From: Streptomyces sp. JB150
Lineage (GTDB): Bacteria > Actinomycetota > Actinomycetes > Streptomycetales > Streptomycetaceae
Direction: 5' to 3'
Assembly (NCBI RefSeq): GCF_011193355.1
Contig: NZ_CP049780.1
Span: forward strand, 5,065,803-5,129,802
DNA length: 64,000 nucleotides
The translations under genes were made by a program, and so were the position numbers. Shown in pieces: positions 1-10,825 of this stretch; the stretch's first letter is position 1; each line of letters starts with the position of its first letter. Under the pieces are notes generated by a model, which saw only the letters and a list, made by a program, of their open reading frames with translations, did no database searches and had not been told where the DNA came from.

Positions 1-709
1 CCGCGTTCACATGGCCGGTCAGCCGCCGCCGGTCCCGCGGGACGAGCGCGTTCACCAGGGTCGTCTTGCCGACACCGGAGTGGCCGACGAAGGCGGTGAT
101 CTTGCCGTCCAGATGCTCGCGCACCCGGTCCGCCGCGTCGCCGTTCTCCAGCTCCTCGCGGCTGGTCACGACGTACGGGATGTCCAGGTCGCCGTACAGC
201 TCCAGCAGTTTGTCCGGCGGGGCCAGGTCCGACTTCGTCAGCACCAGCAGCGGGGTGAGGCCGCCGTCGTACGCCGCGACCAGGCAGCGGTCGATCAGCC
301 GCGGGCGCGGCTCGGGGTCGGCGAGGGCGGTGACGACGGCGAGCTGGTCGGCGTTGGCGACGACCACCCGCTCGTACGGGTCGTCGTCGTCGGCCGTGCG
401 GCGCAGCACCGAGGTGCGCGGCTCGATCCGCACGATCCGCGCGAGGGTGTCCTTCGTGCCGGACAGATCGCCGACCAGGGCGACCCGGTCGCCGACCACG
501 GCCGCCTTGCGGCCCAGTTCGCGGGCCTTCATCGCCGTGACCGTCCGGTCCTCGACCAGGCAGGTCAGACGGCCCCGGTCGACGGTGAGGACCATGCCCT
601 CGGCGGCGTCCTCGTGCTTGGGCCGGATGTGCGTGCGCGGCCGGTTCCCCTTGCGGTTGGGGCGGCTGCGGATGTCGTCCTCGTCGGTGTGCTTGCCGTA
701 GCGGCGCAT
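1..709 (-). CDS. rsgA: Ribosome small-subunit biogenesis GTPase RsgA (3' part outside window)
   Basis: Circularly permuted GTPase that acts late in 30S ribosome maturation. About 236 N-terminal residues are visible, starting at ATG 709; the coding sequence runs off the left edge. An OB-fold-like N-terminal part is followed by the G4 motif LTKSD and only then by the G1 P-loop GHSGVGKTTLVN. That permuted order is diagnostic of the RsgA/YjeQ family. The G3 element and the C-terminal zinc-binding domain lie beyond the window. It follows aroA by 16 bp on the same strand, so co-transcription is likely. Confidence 0.93.
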   Translation of the reverse strand, partial: MRRYGKHTDEDDIRSRPNRKGNRPRTHIRPKHEDAAEGMVLTVDRGRLTCLVEDRTVTAMKARELGRKAAVVGDRVALVGDLSGTKDTLARIVRIEPRTSVLRRTADDDDPYERVVVANADQLAVVTALADPEPRPRLIDRCLVAAYDGGLTPLLVLTKSDLAPPDKLLELYGDLDIPYVVTSREELENGDAADRVREHLDGKITAFVGHSGVGKTTLVNALVPRDRRRLTGHVNA

Positions 710-725
710 GACTTTCCCCGCGTCC

Positions 726-2069
726 CTACGCCCCGAGCATCCCGGTCCACAGTTCGGGGAAGTCCGGGAGGGTCTTCGCCGTCGTCGCCACGTTCTCGAT
801 CTGCACACCTTCCACCGCCAGGCCCAGGATCGCGCCGGCGGTCGCCATGCGGTGGTCCTCGTACGTGTGGAAGATCCCGCCGTGCAGCGGGCGCGGGCGG
901 ATGTGCAGGCCGTCGGCGGTCTCGGTGACGTCGCCGCCCAGCTCGTTGATCTCCTTGGTGAGGGCCGCCAGACGGTCCGTCTCGTGCAGCCGCAGATGCG
1001 CCACGCCGCGCAGCGTGGACGGCGAGTCGGCGAGCGCGGCGACCGCCGCGATGCCCGGGGTCAGCTCACCGACCTCCCCCAGGTCGACGTCGATGCCGTG
1101 GATCGCGCCGGAACCGGTGAACCGCAGGCCCTGCTCGGTCAGCTCGCAGGAGCCGCCCATCTCCGTGAAGATCTCCCGCAGCCGGTCGCCGGGCTGCGTG
1201 GTGCGGGCCGGCCAGTCCGGGATGACCACCGTGCCGCCGGTCACCAGCGCCGCCGCCAAAAACGGCTGGGCGTTGGACAGATCCGGCTCGACCGTCAGGT
1301 CACGGCCCAGCAGCGCGCCCGGCGTGACCCGCCAGACGTTCGGCTCGCCGCCCGACTCCGGGGTGTCCACCTGGGCGCCGACCGCGCGCAGCATCTCCAC
1401 CGTCATCCGGATGTGCGGCAGGGACGGCAGCGTGGGGCCGGTGTGCCGCACCTCGACGCCCTGGTTGAAACGCGGCGCCGACAGCAGCAGCGCCGAGACG
1501 AACTGCGACGACGAGGACGCGTCGATCTCCACCCGGCCGCCGTCCAGGGCGCCCGAGCCGTGCACGGTCAGCGGCAGCGCGCCGCGGCCGTCGTCGTCGA
1601 TCCGGGCGCCGAGCACGCGCAGCGCGTCGATGACGCCGTTCAGGGGACGCTCGTAGGAGCGGGGGTCGCCGTCGAAGCGGACGGGGCCGTCGGCGAGCGC
1701 GGCGACCGGCGGCAGGAACCGCATCACCGTGCCGGCGTTGCCGACGTCGACCGCGGCCGGGCCGCGCAGACCGTTGGGGAGCACCCGCCAGGCCTCGCCC
1801 GTGACGTCACGGGCCCCCACACCGGCCGAGCTGGACGACACCGTCTCCTCGATCCCCACGCCCATCGCGCGCAGCGCACCGGCCATCAGCAGGGTGTCGC
1901 GCGAGCGCAGCGGGCGGCGCACCCAGCCGGGCTCGCTCGCCAGCGCGGCGAGCACGAGGGCGCGGTTCGTGACCGACTTGGACCCCGGCACGTGGACCGT
2001 CGCGTCGACGGCTCCGCTCGCGTGCGGGGCGGGCCAGAGGGCGGGAGGGGTGGCGGGGTTCGGGGCCAT
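726..2069 (-). CDS. aroA: 3-phosphoshikimate 1-carboxyvinyltransferase (EPSP synthase)
   Basis: Cytoplasmic shikimate-pathway enzyme that transfers enolpyruvate from PEP to shikimate-3-phosphate. The 447-residue product has the family length and signatures: [17 protein letters not shown] near the N-terminus, [12 protein letters not shown], the SSSSQF segment, [12 protein letters not shown] and the C-terminal [11 protein letters not shown]. The reading frame is open further upstream to 2231. ATG 2069 was chosen because homology begins just after MAPNP and the upstream residues are low-complexity Gly/Ala/Arg. The stop is TAG at 726. It is followed by rsgA and preceded on the same strand by the M50 gene. 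Confidence 0.96.
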   Translation of the reverse strand: MAPNPATPPALWPAPHASGAVDATVHVPGSKSVTNRALVLAALASEPGWVRRPLRSRDTLLMAGALRAMGVGIEETVSSSSAGVGARDVTGEAWRVLPNGLRGPAAVDVGNAGTVMRFLPPVAALADGPVRFDGDPRSYERPLNGVIDALRVLGARIDDDGRGALPLTVHGSGALDGGRVEIDASSSSQFVSALLLSAPRFNQGVEVRHTGPTLPSLPHIRMTVEMLRAVGAQVDTPESGGEPNVWRVTPGALLGRDLTVEPDLSNAQPFLAAALVTGGTVVIPDWPARTTQPGDRLREIFTEMGGSCELTEQGLRFTGSGAIHGIDVDLGEVGELTPGIAAVAALADSPSTLRGVAHLRLHETDRLAALTKEINELGGDVTETADGLHIRPRPLHGGIFHTYEDHRMATAGAILGLAVEGVQIENVATTAKTLPDFPELWTGMLGA

Positions 2070-2176
2070 GGGCCCCACTTTATAAGGAAGGGGGTGCACC
2101 GGCTGGTCGTCGGGTGCGGCGCCGTCGGGGCAGGTCGTTCCCCCACTCGCGGCCTCGCCCGAGCGGGGGGTCCCCA

Positions 2177-2312
2177 CCGCGGCGCGGCCGCCCGCCGGTA
2201 CCGCCCCGCGCCCCCGAGGGCCAGGCGTCATCAGCCCAGCAGCCCCGCGGCGCGGCCGCCCGCCGGCGGTACCCCGCGCCCCCGAGGGCCAGGCGTCACC
2301 AGCCCAGCAGCC
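2177..2312. repeat. 68-bp tandem duplication at the 3' end of the M50 gene
   Basis: Two adjacent 68-bp copies (2177-2244 and 2245-2312) begin CCGCGGCGCGGCCGCCCGCC and end AGCCCAGCAGCC, differing at a few positions. The right-hand copy contains the last codons and stop of the M50 gene. The left-hand copy lies in the 226-bp gap before aroA and therefore carries a non-functional second stop region. Confidence 0.85.
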
Positions 2313-3054
2313 ACCGTGCGCCGCCGGTCAGCGAGCACAGCGACACCGCGTGGAACAGGAACAGCCACACGCCGGCCGGCGCGTGCGTCAGACGGGCCAG
2401 CTGGTCGGCGTCGGAGTCGGGCGCTGCGCCCGCCCGCCCTACGCCGCCACCCCCGAAGGGCGCCTCCCGGCCCCTCCAGCGCCGCCGCTTCGACTGGAGC
2501 TCGAAGCCCGGGCGTACGCCCCCCAGCAGCAGGAACCAGACCACCGCGTACGCGAACGCCGCCTGCACCTGGGGGCCGGTCAGCCAGGACACCAGGACGA
2601 ACAGGCTGCCGGTCAGCACCACCGTCAGCGTGCCGTACGCGTTGCGGATCATCACCAGCATCGCGAGCAGCAGGGCCGTCGCCAGCCAGAGCAGCAGCGT
2701 GATGCGGCCGGCCGCCAGCAGGGCCGCGCCGCCCAGGCCCAGCAGGGGCGGCGCGGTGTAGCCCGCGGCGGCGGTGAGGATCATGCCGAGGCCGTACGGC
2801 TTGCCGCGGCTCACGGTCAGGCCGCTGGTGTCGGAGTGCAGCCGGATGCCGGTGAGGGTGCGGCCGGTGAGCAGGGCGACCAGGCCGTGGCCCCCCTCGT
2901 GGGCGATGGTGATCGCGTTGCGGGACAGCCGCCACAGGCCGGGCGGGGCGGTCACGGCCAGCGCGGCCGCCAGGGTGGCGAGCACCACCCACAGGTCGGG
3001 GCCGGGCTGGGTGCCGACGAGTTCGTCCCAGAGCGAGGTGGCGGTGGTGTCCAT
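2296..3054 (-). CDS. M50-family (site-2 protease-like) membrane metallopeptidase
   Basis: Predicted integral-membrane zinc metallopeptidase of 252 residues. The HEGGH sequence (HExxH) sits in a hydrophobic helix about 50 residues from ATG 3054, as in M50B peptidases, and about five more hydrophobic segments follow. It ends with a variable Arg/Gly-rich loop and a final hydrophobic stretch. The frame stays open far upstream, but only the part from MDTTATS resembles protein. It is divergent from the SRAP gene with 51 bp between starts, and the other strand-mates are aroA and rsgA. The substrate is unknown; a role in regulated intramembrane proteolysis is only a family-level guess. Confidence 0.82.
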   Translation of the reverse strand: MDTTATSLWDELVGTQPGPDLWVVLATLAAALAVTAPPGLWRLSRNAITIAHEGGHGLVALLTGRTLTGIRLHSDTSGLTVSRGKPYGLGMILTAAAGYTAPPLLGLGGAALLAAGRITLLLWLATALLLAMLVMIRNAYGTLTVVLTGSLFVLVSWLTGPQVQAAFAYAVVWFLLLGGVRPGFELQSKRRRWRGREAPFGGGGVGRAGAAPDSDADQLARLTHAPAGVWLFLFHAVSLCSLTGGARWLLGW

Positions 3055-3105
3055 GATTGCTGGGGCGCTCCCTCGGGTCGTACGGAGTCTGGCAGTGTGG
3101 CACGC

Positions 3106-3924
3106 ATGTGCGGACGGTATGCAGCGAGTCGCAGGCCCGAGGACCTCGCGGGGATCTTCGGCATCGAGAAGTGGGAGGAGCCGGAGGAGACTCTTGAGCC
3201 CGACTACAACGTGGCGCCGACCAAGGAGGTCTACGCCGTTCTGGACCGCCCCCTGAAAGACGCGGACGACCCGCGTCCGGTTCGCCAGCTGCGCAGGCTG
3301 AGGTGGGGGCTCGTGCCGTCCTGGGCCAAGACGCCCGAGGGCGGCGCCCGGATGATCAACGCGCGCGCGGAGACCGTGCACGAGAAGCCCTCCTTCCGCC
3401 GCGCCTTCGCCGCCCGGCGCTGCATCCTGCCCGCCGACGGCTACTACGAGTGGGTCACCGGCAGCCAGGAGCGGGAGCTGGAGGTCGAGGGGCGGCGCAA
3501 GCGGCCCCGCAAGCAGCCGTACTTCGTGCTGCCCGCCGACGGAAGCGTGTTCGCGATGGCCGGGCTGTACGAGTTCTGGCGCGACCGCACGCTCCCCGAC
3601 GACCACCCGCAGGCCTGGTGGGCGACCTGCTCGGTGATCACCACCGAGGCGGAGACCTCCCCGCTCGCCGTGGCGCCGGCCGAGGGCCCCGGCACGCTCG
3701 CCGAGATTCACCCCCGGATGCCGCTGATGCTCACCCCGGACCGCTGGGACGCCTGGCTGGACCCGTCCCGCACCGACCCCGACGACCTGCGCGCGCTGCT
3801 CGCCCCGCCGCCGCCCGGCCTGATGCGCGCCTACCCGGTGTCCACGGCCGTCAGCAACGTCCGCAACAACGGACCGGAGCTGCTGAAGGAGCTGGCGGCC
3901 CCCGAGGAGGGCACACTTTTTTGA
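3106..3924 (+). CDS. SRAP (HMCES/YedK-type) abasic-site protein
   Basis: 272-residue SOS-response-associated peptidase domain protein. Family members form a thiazolidine crosslink between Cys2 and abasic sites in single-stranded DNA. The required N-terminus MCGRY is encoded at 3106, so Cys2 becomes residue 1 after Met removal. Other family motifs visible are INARAETV, CILPADGYYEW and the histidine-containing HPRMPLML. ATG 3106 is fixed by the MCGR motif. The stop is one base before the next gene, with GAGGAGG immediately upstream, so the two genes form an operon. Confidence 0.93.
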   Translation: MCGRYAASRRPEDLAGIFGIEKWEEPEETLEPDYNVAPTKEVYAVLDRPLKDADDPRPVRQLRRLRWGLVPSWAKTPEGGARMINARAETVHEKPSFRRAFAARRCILPADGYYEWVTGSQERELEVEGRRKRPRKQPYFVLPADGSVFAMAGLYEFWRDRTLPDDHPQAWWATCSVITTEAETSPLAVAPAEGPGTLAEIHPRMPLMLTPDRWDAWLDPSRTDPDDLRALLAPPPPGLMRAYPVSTAVSNVRNNGPELLKELAAPEEGTLF

Positions 3925-3925
3925 T

Positions 3926-4567
3926 GTGACGACCACCGAGACCACCCAGCTCGTCGAGACCGGCGCGGGCACCGCCCGCGTCACCTGGCACCGGGCCCGC
4001 GAGGCCCGTCTCGTCCTCGCCGTCAGCCACGGCGCGGGCGGCGGGATCGAGGCCCGCGACCTGAGGGCGGTCGCCGCCGCGCTGCCGGGCCACGGGGTGA
4101 CCGTGGCGCTCGTCGAGCAGCCCTGGCGGGTCGCCGGGAAGAAGATGGCGCCCGCGCCGAAGACGCTGGACACCGGGTGGCGGGGCGTCTGGCCCGCCCT
4201 CGCCGCACCAGGCCTGCCGGTGATCGCGGGCGGGCGCAGCGCCGGCGCCCGGGTGGCCTGCCGTACGGCCGCCGAGCTGGGCGCGGCCGGTGTGCTCGCG
4301 CTGGCGTTCCCGCTGCACCCGCCGGGCAAGCCGGAGAAGTCCCGCGCCGGGGAACTGCTGGGAGCGGGGGTGCCCACCCTCGTCGTGCAGGGCGGCAACG
4401 ACCCGTGGGGGAAGCCCGCCGAGTTCCCCGACGGCGACTTCCAGCTGGTGGAGGTGGCGTACGCCGATCACGGCCTCGCCGTGCCGAAGCGGGCGCCGCT
4501 GGGCCAGGCCGAGGCCCTGGCGGTGGTCACGGACGCGGTCGTGAAGTGGGCCGGGTCGCTCGGGTGA
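3926..4567 (+). CDS. Alpha/beta-hydrolase family protein
   Basis: 213-residue protein starting at GTG 3926, one base after the SRAP stop, with a GAGGAGG ribosome site at 3904-3910. It has an alpha/beta-hydrolase layout: AVSHGAGGG oxyanion-type loop near residue 35, nucleophile elbow GRSAG with Ser about residue 105, and YADHGL near the C-terminus for the histidine. It resembles the short KANL3/Tex30-like hydrolases often annotated in actinomycetes. The substrate cannot be inferred. Coupling to SRAP is the only contextual clue. Confidence 0.85.
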   Translation: MTTTETTQLVETGAGTARVTWHRAREARLVLAVSHGAGGGIEARDLRAVAAALPGHGVTVALVEQPWRVAGKKMAPAPKTLDTGWRGVWPALAAPGLPVIAGGRSAGARVACRTAAELGAAGVLALAFPLHPPGKPEKSRAGELLGAGVPTLVVQGGNDPWGKPAEFPDGDFQLVEVAYADHGLAVPKRAPLGQAEALAVVTDAVVKWAGSLG

Positions 4568-4623
4568 GGCCGCACGGCTCGGACTGCTCGGGTAAGGCTT
4601 CGGAAAGAGTTCGGCAAGGCCTC

Positions 4624-4650
4624 GGGAATGTCCGGCGGGCGGTCGCTGTT
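4624..4650 (+). promoter_or_regulatory. SigR-dependent promoter (sigRp2-like)
   Basis: GGGAAT at 4624-4629, an 18-bp spacer, then GTT at 4648-4650. This matches the SigR consensus GGAAT-N18/19-GTT exactly. Transcription would begin around 4656-4660, ahead of the ATG at 4710, giving the positive autoregulation known for sigR in S. coelicolor. Confidence 0.9.
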
Positions 4651-4709
4651 GAGGCCGACAGAAGTGCTGACCGACCAGCACCGATGTCGTTGGAGAGGAA
4701 GTCCGCCGC

Positions 4710-4874
4710 ATGGGTTCGACCTTCTGCCCGAGCCGTAGCAGCCGCTCTGACCTGGACTGGACGGTGCTGCACGCGGCCAAGACCGCCCCTGTTCGGGCGG
4801 CGGGCGGACCGGATCGTCGTCTATCCTCCGATTCGAGTGGGACTGGTTTCGGCCCCGCAACGATTTTCGAGGAG
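4710..4874 (+). other. sigR: In-frame 55-codon N-terminal extension of SigR (sigma-R' form)
   Basis: An in-frame ATG at 4710 adds exactly 55 codons to the SigR frame before the GTG at 4875. It lies downstream of the SigR promoter at 4624-4650, so only transcripts from that promoter, or from further upstream, contain it. In S. coelicolor an unstable longer isoform with a 55-residue extension has been described. The identical extension length here supports the same arrangement. Confidence 0.75.
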
Positions 4875-5569
<695 letters not shown>

Positions 5570-5573
<4 letters not shown>

Positions 5574-5872
5574 GCTGCGGAGAGCCGCACGAGACGGACT
5601 GCAGTGAGGTCCTGGACCATCTGTACGAGTTCCTCGACAGTGAGATGCCGCCCCTCGACCGGGACAAGTTCCAGCACCACTTCGAGGAATGCTCGCCCTG
5701 CCTGGAGAAGTACGGACTGGAGCAGGCGGTGAAGAAGCTGGTCAAGCGGTGCTGCGGGCACGACGAGGTGCCGACCGACCTGCGCGCCAAGGTCATGGGG
5801 CGGATCGAGCTGATCCGCTCCGGGCAGACCGTGCCCGAGCACGACGTGACGGCGACATCCCAGGAGTCCTGA
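5570..5872 (+). CDS. rsrA: Redox-sensing zinc anti-sigma factor RsrA
   Basis: 100-residue ZAS-family anti-sigma factor that binds SigR when reduced and releases it on disulphide formation with zinc loss. All cysteine and histidine positions known from S. coelicolor RsrA are present at the same numbers: Cys3, His7, Cys11, His37, Cys41, Cys44, Cys61 and Cys62, with the H-x3-C-x2-C core HFEECSPC. The start ATG overlaps the sigR stop. No DNA-binding motif is present. Confidence 0.96.
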
Positions 5873-5999
5873 ACCCGCCCGGCGGGGTCGCGTCACCCGA
5901 ATGTGCTAATCGGCGGACCATCGGCCCGCACCCTCCCCCCGGCCACCCTAGGCTCCGAGCCTGGACAGACAGGGACGGGGGCTGGGGAGGGACGTCGTC

Positions 6000-7427
6000 A
6001 TGGAGACCGTTCCGGCACGGGCCCGGGCGTACGTCGCCGGTGTCGCCCTCGCCGCGCTGATCTGTCTGGCTCCACTGCCCACGACGCGCGTCCCCTGGTG
6101 GGCGGTCGCGCTGCCGGCGGCCCTGTACGCCGCCGGTGAGTGGATCACCGCCCGCCGGTCGCCCGGCGCCTGCCAGCCCGTGCTGCTGGCAGGCGCCTTT
6201 CTGCTGCCGCCGCCCGCCGCCGCGCTCGTCGCGCTCCCGGGGGCGCTGCTCGCCCGGGTCGACCAGCGGCCGGTGCTGCTGCGCCGGATCTGGCGGGCCG
6301 CCGAGCCGGTCCTCGCGGTGTGGGCCGCGGCCCGGGTCTTCGGGCTGCTGGGCGGGCGGGCCGCCGTCGCCTCCGCCGACTTCCCGTACGCGCTGCTGCC
6401 CGCCGCCGCCGCGCTGCTGGTGTTCTGCGCGGTCCTCGCCCTCCTCGACGGCGGCGTCCTGCTGGCCGCCGAGCGGGTGCCGGCCCGCCGGGCCTGGCGG
6501 GGGCTGTTCACGCGCTCGCTCGCGCCGCTCGCCGTGCACGGGCTGGCCGGCCTGATGATGGCCGTGCTGTGGCGCAGCCGCTACGGGCCGGCCGCCTCCC
6601 TGCTCGTACTGCTGCCGATGTGCGTCTCCTGGTGGGCCTTCGCCCAGTACCACCGCGAGCGGGCCGCCCACCAGGCCACCATCCGGGCGCTCGTGCAGGC
6701 CGTCGAGATCAAGGACGGGTACACCCGCGGTCACGGCGAGCGGGTCGGCCAGGCCTCCATGATGATCGCCCGCGAGCTGGGCATGGACGACGAGCGGGTC
6801 GAGGTGCTGCGGTTCGCGGGCATCCTGCACGACGTGGGCAAGCTGGGCGTGCCCACCCGGCTGCTGCGCAAGGACGGGCCGCTGACCCCCGAGGAGCGGC
6901 GGATCATCGAGCTGCACCCGGAGTACGGGCACGAGATGGTGCGGGGCATCTCCTTCCTCGGCGAGGCGCGGGCCGCCGTCCTGCACCACCACGAGCGGAT
7001 GGACGGCAGCGGCTACCCCTACGGGCTCGTCGGCGACCGGATCCCCGAGTCGGCGCGGGTCGTCGCCGTCGCCGACGCCTTCGACGCGATGACCTCCACC
7101 CGCAGCTACCGGCGGGCCCGGCCCGTCGAGGCGGCGCTCGCGGAGCTGGAGCGGTGCGCGGGGACCCAGTTCGACCCGCGGATGGTGGACGCGCTGGCGC
7201 GGGCCCTCGGCACCTACGGCTGGCGTCCGGCGGTGACCGCCGACGAGGTCCCGGCACCGCGACCGCCGTCCTCGTCTCGCGCCGGCCACGGGGAGGCCGG
7301 ACGCGAGGCAGTCGGGCGCGAGGGAGTCGACCGCGGGGAAGCAGGGCGGGAGGTGTCCGGAGGCCCGCCCCCCGCGGCCGGTCGGGACGGCGGCGCGGCC
7401 CCCGGCCGGCAGGAGGCCCGCCGGTGA
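6000..7427 (+). CDS. Membrane HD-GYP domain phosphohydrolase
   Basis: 475-residue protein with about seven N-terminal hydrophobic segments (residues 10-215) and a cytoplasmic HD-GYP domain. Metal ligands are visible as HD at 277-278 and the HHxE...DGSGYP block at 329-340 (HHHERMDGSGYP). These are the features of cyclic-di-GMP phosphodiesterases, although activity is not proven by sequence. A Gly/Arg/Glu-rich tail of about 65 residues follows the domain. ATG 6000 has a good ribosome site (GGGGAGG). The stop overlaps the next HD gene as GTGA, so the two are translationally coupled. Confidence 0.88.
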   Translation: METVPARARAYVAGVALAALICLAPLPTTRVPWWAVALPAALYAAGEWITARRSPGACQPVLLAGAFLLPPPAAALVALPGALLARVDQRPVLLRRIWRAAEPVLAVWAAARVFGLLGGRAAVASADFPYALLPAAAALLVFCAVLALLDGGVLLAAERVPARRAWRGLFTRSLAPLAVHGLAGLMMAVLWRSRYGPAASLLVLLPMCVSWWAFAQYHRERAAHQATIRALVQAVEIKDGYTRGHGERVGQASMMIARELGMDDERVEVLRFAGILHDVGKLGVPTRLLRKDGPLTPEERRIIELHPEYGHEMVRGISFLGEARAAVLHHHERMDGSGYPYGLVGDRIPESARVVAVADAFDAMTSTRSYRRARPVEAALAELERCAGTQFDPRMVDALARALGTYGWRPAVTADEVPAPRPPSSSRAGHGEAGREAVGREGVDRGEAGREVSGGPPPAAGRDGGAAPGRQEARR

Positions 7428-8665
7428 CGACCTGCCTGCCGCGCACCCTCATCCACACCTGTGCCGCCCTGCTCAGCGCTCTCTGCCTCGCCGCCACGCT
7501 CGGCACCGGCCTCGCGGAGCGCGGTGTCGCGCTGGCGTTCGGCGCGCTGGTCGCCCTCGGGGAGCTGACCCGGTGGACCGGGACCGAGCGGATCCGGGAG
7601 GCCGCGCCGGTCGGCGCCGCCGGGGCGCTGTCCTACGCCCTGCTCGGCGAGAACGCCGGCCGGCCCACGGGCCACGGCGTCGCCCAGGTCGTCTCCGTCG
7701 TCCTCGCCGCGTCGCTGGCCGGCTGCGTCCCGCACCTCGCGCGCGGCCAGGGGCCGACGTCCGACGACCTGGCCCGGCGGGTGCTCACCGCCGGCTTCGC
7801 CGCCGCCTGCTTCCAACCGCTGTACAACCGGGGCGTCTTCGACGGCTGGACCGGCCCCGCCTACGGTCTGCTGCTGGTGGCACTGCTCGCCCTGACCGCG
7901 CTGTGCGACGCCGTGCTGGCCGCCGCGCTGGCGGGCTCGCGCACCGGCTGGCCGTTCGGGCCGCTGCTCCGGGACGAGCTGCGGGCCCTGTCCGGTGCCG
8001 GCTCCGCGGTGTGCGCGACCGGCGTCGTGATCGCGCTCGGGGTCGCCGTCGCCGGGCTGTGGGCGCTGCCCGTGTTCAGCGTGCCGCTGCTGCTCACCCA
8101 GCTCGCCGTCCGCCGGTACGCCGCCGTACGCGCCACCTACCGGCAGACCATCGCCTCCCTGGCCCGCGCCACCGAGATCGCCGGCTACACCCCCGCCGGG
8201 CACGCCCGCCGGGTCGCCGCGCTCAGCCGGGCCGTCGGCCGCGACCTGGGCCTGTCCGAGGCCGAGCTGACGGTCCTGGAGTACGCGGCGCTGATGCACG
8301 ACATCGGGCAGCTCAGCCTGGTCGACCCGGTGCCCGCCGGGGCCACCGCCACGCTGCCCGCCGCCGAGCAGCGCAGGATCGCCCTGCTCGGCGGGGCCGT
8401 CGTCCGGCAGACCGGGGTGAGCCCGCAGGTCGCCGAGATCGTGGAGCGGCAGGCCGACCCGTGCGCGGAGCAGCCGCTCGCCGCGCGGATCGTCCGGGTG
8501 GTCAACGCGTACGAGGAGAAGGCCCAGGGCGCCGGACCCGGCGGGCCCCTCACGGCGCTGGAGGAACTGCGCCTCGCGGCGGCGGGGGAGTACGCCCCGG
8601 AGGTGGTGGAAGCGCTGGCCCGGGTGCTGTCGCGGGACTGTCTGACCCTGCCCGTGGGTGGGTAA
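7424..8665 (+). CDS. Membrane protein with degenerate HD domain
   Basis: 413-residue protein beginning at GTG 7424 inside the last codons of the preceding HD-GYP gene. About seven hydrophobic segments precede a shorter HD domain. HD is retained at residues 292-293 (LMHDIGQL), but the HHE and DGxGYP blocks are missing, being replaced by a short linker (VERQADPC). It therefore looks like a catalytically weakened or regulatory paralogue of its upstream partner, probably after gene duplication. The tight coupling suggests that the two proteins form a complex. Function is not known. Confidence 0.85.
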   Translation: MTTCLPRTLIHTCAALLSALCLAATLGTGLAERGVALAFGALVALGELTRWTGTERIREAAPVGAAGALSYALLGENAGRPTGHGVAQVVSVVLAASLAGCVPHLARGQGPTSDDLARRVLTAGFAAACFQPLYNRGVFDGWTGPAYGLLLVALLALTALCDAVLAAALAGSRTGWPFGPLLRDELRALSGAGSAVCATGVVIALGVAVAGLWALPVFSVPLLLTQLAVRRYAAVRATYRQTIASLARATEIAGYTPAGHARRVAALSRAVGRDLGLSEAELTVLEYAALMHDIGQLSLVDPVPAGATATLPAAEQRRIALLGGAVVRQTGVSPQVAEIVERQADPCAEQPLAARIVRVVNAYEEKAQGAGPGGPLTALEELRLAAAGEYAPEVVEALARVLSRDCLTLPVGG

Positions 8666-8781
8666 CCCATGGGTAATGAGCGCCCTTCCAGGCGTACGTG
8701 GTTGGATGCGAAGGAGAGGGAGTCCGAGAGGCTGTCCGGGGACACAGCCGGCCCACTCCACGGAACTGGCAGGCGGGAATC

Positions 8782-9762
8782 GTGAGGATCTTCGGCAAGG
8801 GACGGCACCGGCCCTCCGCCTCCTGGCGGCAGGCCACCGACCGTGCGTTCACGCTCATCGGCGACGGCCGGTACGAGGACGCGGGCGCGTTGCTGACACG
8901 CGCCGCCGATCTGGAACCCTGGCTGTCGGAGTCTTGGTTCAACCTCGCGCTGCTGCACAAGTTCCGGCACGACTGGGAGCAGGCGCGGGCCGCGGGCCTG
9001 CGGGCCGTCGCGCTGCTGGACCGGGAGACCGGGGCGCCCGACTGGTGGAACGTCGGCATCGCCGCCACCGCCCTCCAGGACTGGCCGCTGGCCCGGCGCG
9101 CCTGGCAGGCGTACGGGCTGCACGTGCCCGGCGGTGCCACGGACTCCGGCGAGCCCGTCGGCATGGACCTGGGCAGCGCGGCGGTGCGGCTGTCGCCCGA
9201 GGGCGAGGCCGAGGTGGTGTGGGGGCGCCGGCTCGACCCGGCCCGGATGGAGGTGCTGTCGATCCCGCTGCCGTCGTCCGGACGGCGCTGGGGCGAGGTC
9301 GTGCTGCACGACGGGGTGCCGCACGGGGAGCGGACCACGGCCGCCGGGCACATCTACCCCGTCTTCGACGAGATCGAGCTGTGGGCGCCCTCGCCGGTGC
9401 CGACCTGGGTGGTGCTGCTGGAGGCGGCCACCGAGGCGGACCGGGACGCGCTGGAGCAGCTGGCCGCGGAGGCCGGGTTCGCCGCGGAGGACTGGTCGTC
9501 GTCGGTGCGGCTGCTGTGCCGGATGTGCTCGGAGTCGCGGATGCCGGCGGACGAGGGGGACGGGGAGCATCTCGATCCCCACGACCACAGCGAGCCGGGG
9601 CATCCGGGTCCGCTGGGGCACCGCACCGACGGGCAGCTGTGGGTGCCGGAACGGGAGTGCGGGGTGGCCGCGCCGGCCTCACTGGTCCGGGGTCTGCTGG
9701 ACGGGTGGGTGGCGGACAGCCCGGACTCCAGGGACTGGCGGGACCTCGAAGAGGTCTGCTAG
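8782..9762 (+). CDS. Tetratricopeptide-repeat protein of unknown function
   Basis: 326-residue soluble protein from GTG 8782. An alternative GTG at 8698 would add 28 residues of poor quality. Residues 10-110 contain two to three TPR-like helical pairs ([55 protein letters not shown]). The remaining 200 residues form a conserved Streptomyces domain with a Cys/His-rich stretch ([20 protein letters not shown]) that could bind metal. No enzymatic motif is recognised. It stands alone between the HD pair and def. Confidence 0.8.
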   Translation: MRIFGKGRHRPSASWRQATDRAFTLIGDGRYEDAGALLTRAADLEPWLSESWFNLALLHKFRHDWEQARAAGLRAVALLDRETGAPDWWNVGIAATALQDWPLARRAWQAYGLHVPGGATDSGEPVGMDLGSAAVRLSPEGEAEVVWGRRLDPARMEVLSIPLPSSGRRWGEVVLHDGVPHGERTTAAGHIYPVFDEIELWAPSPVPTWVVLLEAATEADRDALEQLAAEAGFAAEDWSSSVRLLCRMCSESRMPADEGDGEHLDPHDHSEPGHPGPLGHRTDGQLWVPERECGVAAPASLVRGLLDGWVADSPDSRDWRDLEEVC

Positions 9763-9887
9763 CGCCCTTGCCGGGTGGGCGCCCGTCGAGGCTGGTCGCG
9801 TCGTTCCGCGCGCCCCCGAGGGGTGCGTTGCCCGTACCCTGGATGCGCATCGCACCCTTGTTTTTCCTAGGAAGGCATACGTCGGTC

Positions 9888-10538
9888 ATGGCGCAGCAGG
9901 ACACCGATCAGCAGCACGTGGGCGTGCTCCCCGTGGACGACGAGGGCTTCGTCATCGACACGGAGGACTGCGAGGAGCGCGAGCGGGCGTACCGGGAGCG
10001 TGGCACCTCCCGGCCGATCACCGTCGTCGGGAACCCGGTGCTGCACAAGGAGTGCCAGGACGTCACCGAGTTCGACGACGAACTGCGCAAGCTGGTCGAC
10101 GACATGTTCGCCTCGCAGCGCACCGCCGAGGGCGTGGGCCTGGCCGCGAACCAGATCGGCGTCGACCGCAAGGTGTTCGTCTACGACTGCCCGGACGACG
10201 AGGGCGTGCGCCACGTTGGCGTGGTGTGCAACCCGAAGCTGGTCGAGCTGCCCGCGGACCGGCGCCGCCTCGACGACAGCAACGAGGGCTGCCTGTCGGT
10301 GCCGACCGCGTACATGCCGCTGGCCCGGCCCGACTACGCCGAGGTGACCGGCCAGGACGAGTACGGCAACCCGATCAAGGTGCGCGGCACCGGGTACTTC
10401 GCCCGGTGTTTGCAGCACGAGACGGACCACCTCTACGGCTACCTGTACATCGACCGGCTCTCCAAGCGGGACCGCAAGGACGCGCTGCGGCAGATGGCCG
10501 AGAACGAGCCCCGGTACCCCGTGGTCCCCAACGAGTGA
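9888..10538 (+). CDS. def: Peptide deformylase
   Basis: Removes the N-formyl group from nascent proteins. The 216-residue protein has the three family motifs: [17 protein letters not shown] (metal ligand Cys135) and QHETDHLYG (HExxDH with His177, catalytic Glu178 and His181). About 45 residues precede the usual deformylase core, as in other Streptomyces copies. ATG 9888 is the first start in a region with a Met-Ala-Gln-Gln N-terminus. It is monocistronic, and a TACCCT -10-like element lies about 50 bp upstream near 9836. Confidence 0.95.
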   Translation: MAQQDTDQQHVGVLPVDDEGFVIDTEDCEERERAYRERGTSRPITVVGNPVLHKECQDVTEFDDELRKLVDDMFASQRTAEGVGLAANQIGVDRKVFVYDCPDDEGVRHVGVVCNPKLVELPADRRRLDDSNEGCLSVPTAYMPLARPDYAEVTGQDEYGNPIKVRGTGYFARCLQHETDHLYGYLYIDRLSKRDRKDALRQMAENEPRYPVVPNE

Positions 10539-10825
10539 GTTCCGCGCGCCCGTCGGGCGCGTTTCGCACGGCGTCTGGCCAGGTTTCGTTTCCTGACCAG
10601 GCGCCGTTCGTCTGCGCGTCGTAGGTTCGCACGCGTCACTTCCGCGCCGATCCAGAACCGGTCACGCAAGCGGGGTGTCTCGGCAGTATGGGGGAGTGAG
10701 TACCGCAAATCCGTTCCCAGGACGGTCAGTTGTAGTGCTGAATGGGAAGTGCGGGGTTACGCAACGGCGCACGCCCGGCACGGCCGAGGGGTGTGTGCCG
10801 ACCGGCGGCTGAGAGGGGTTTGTTC

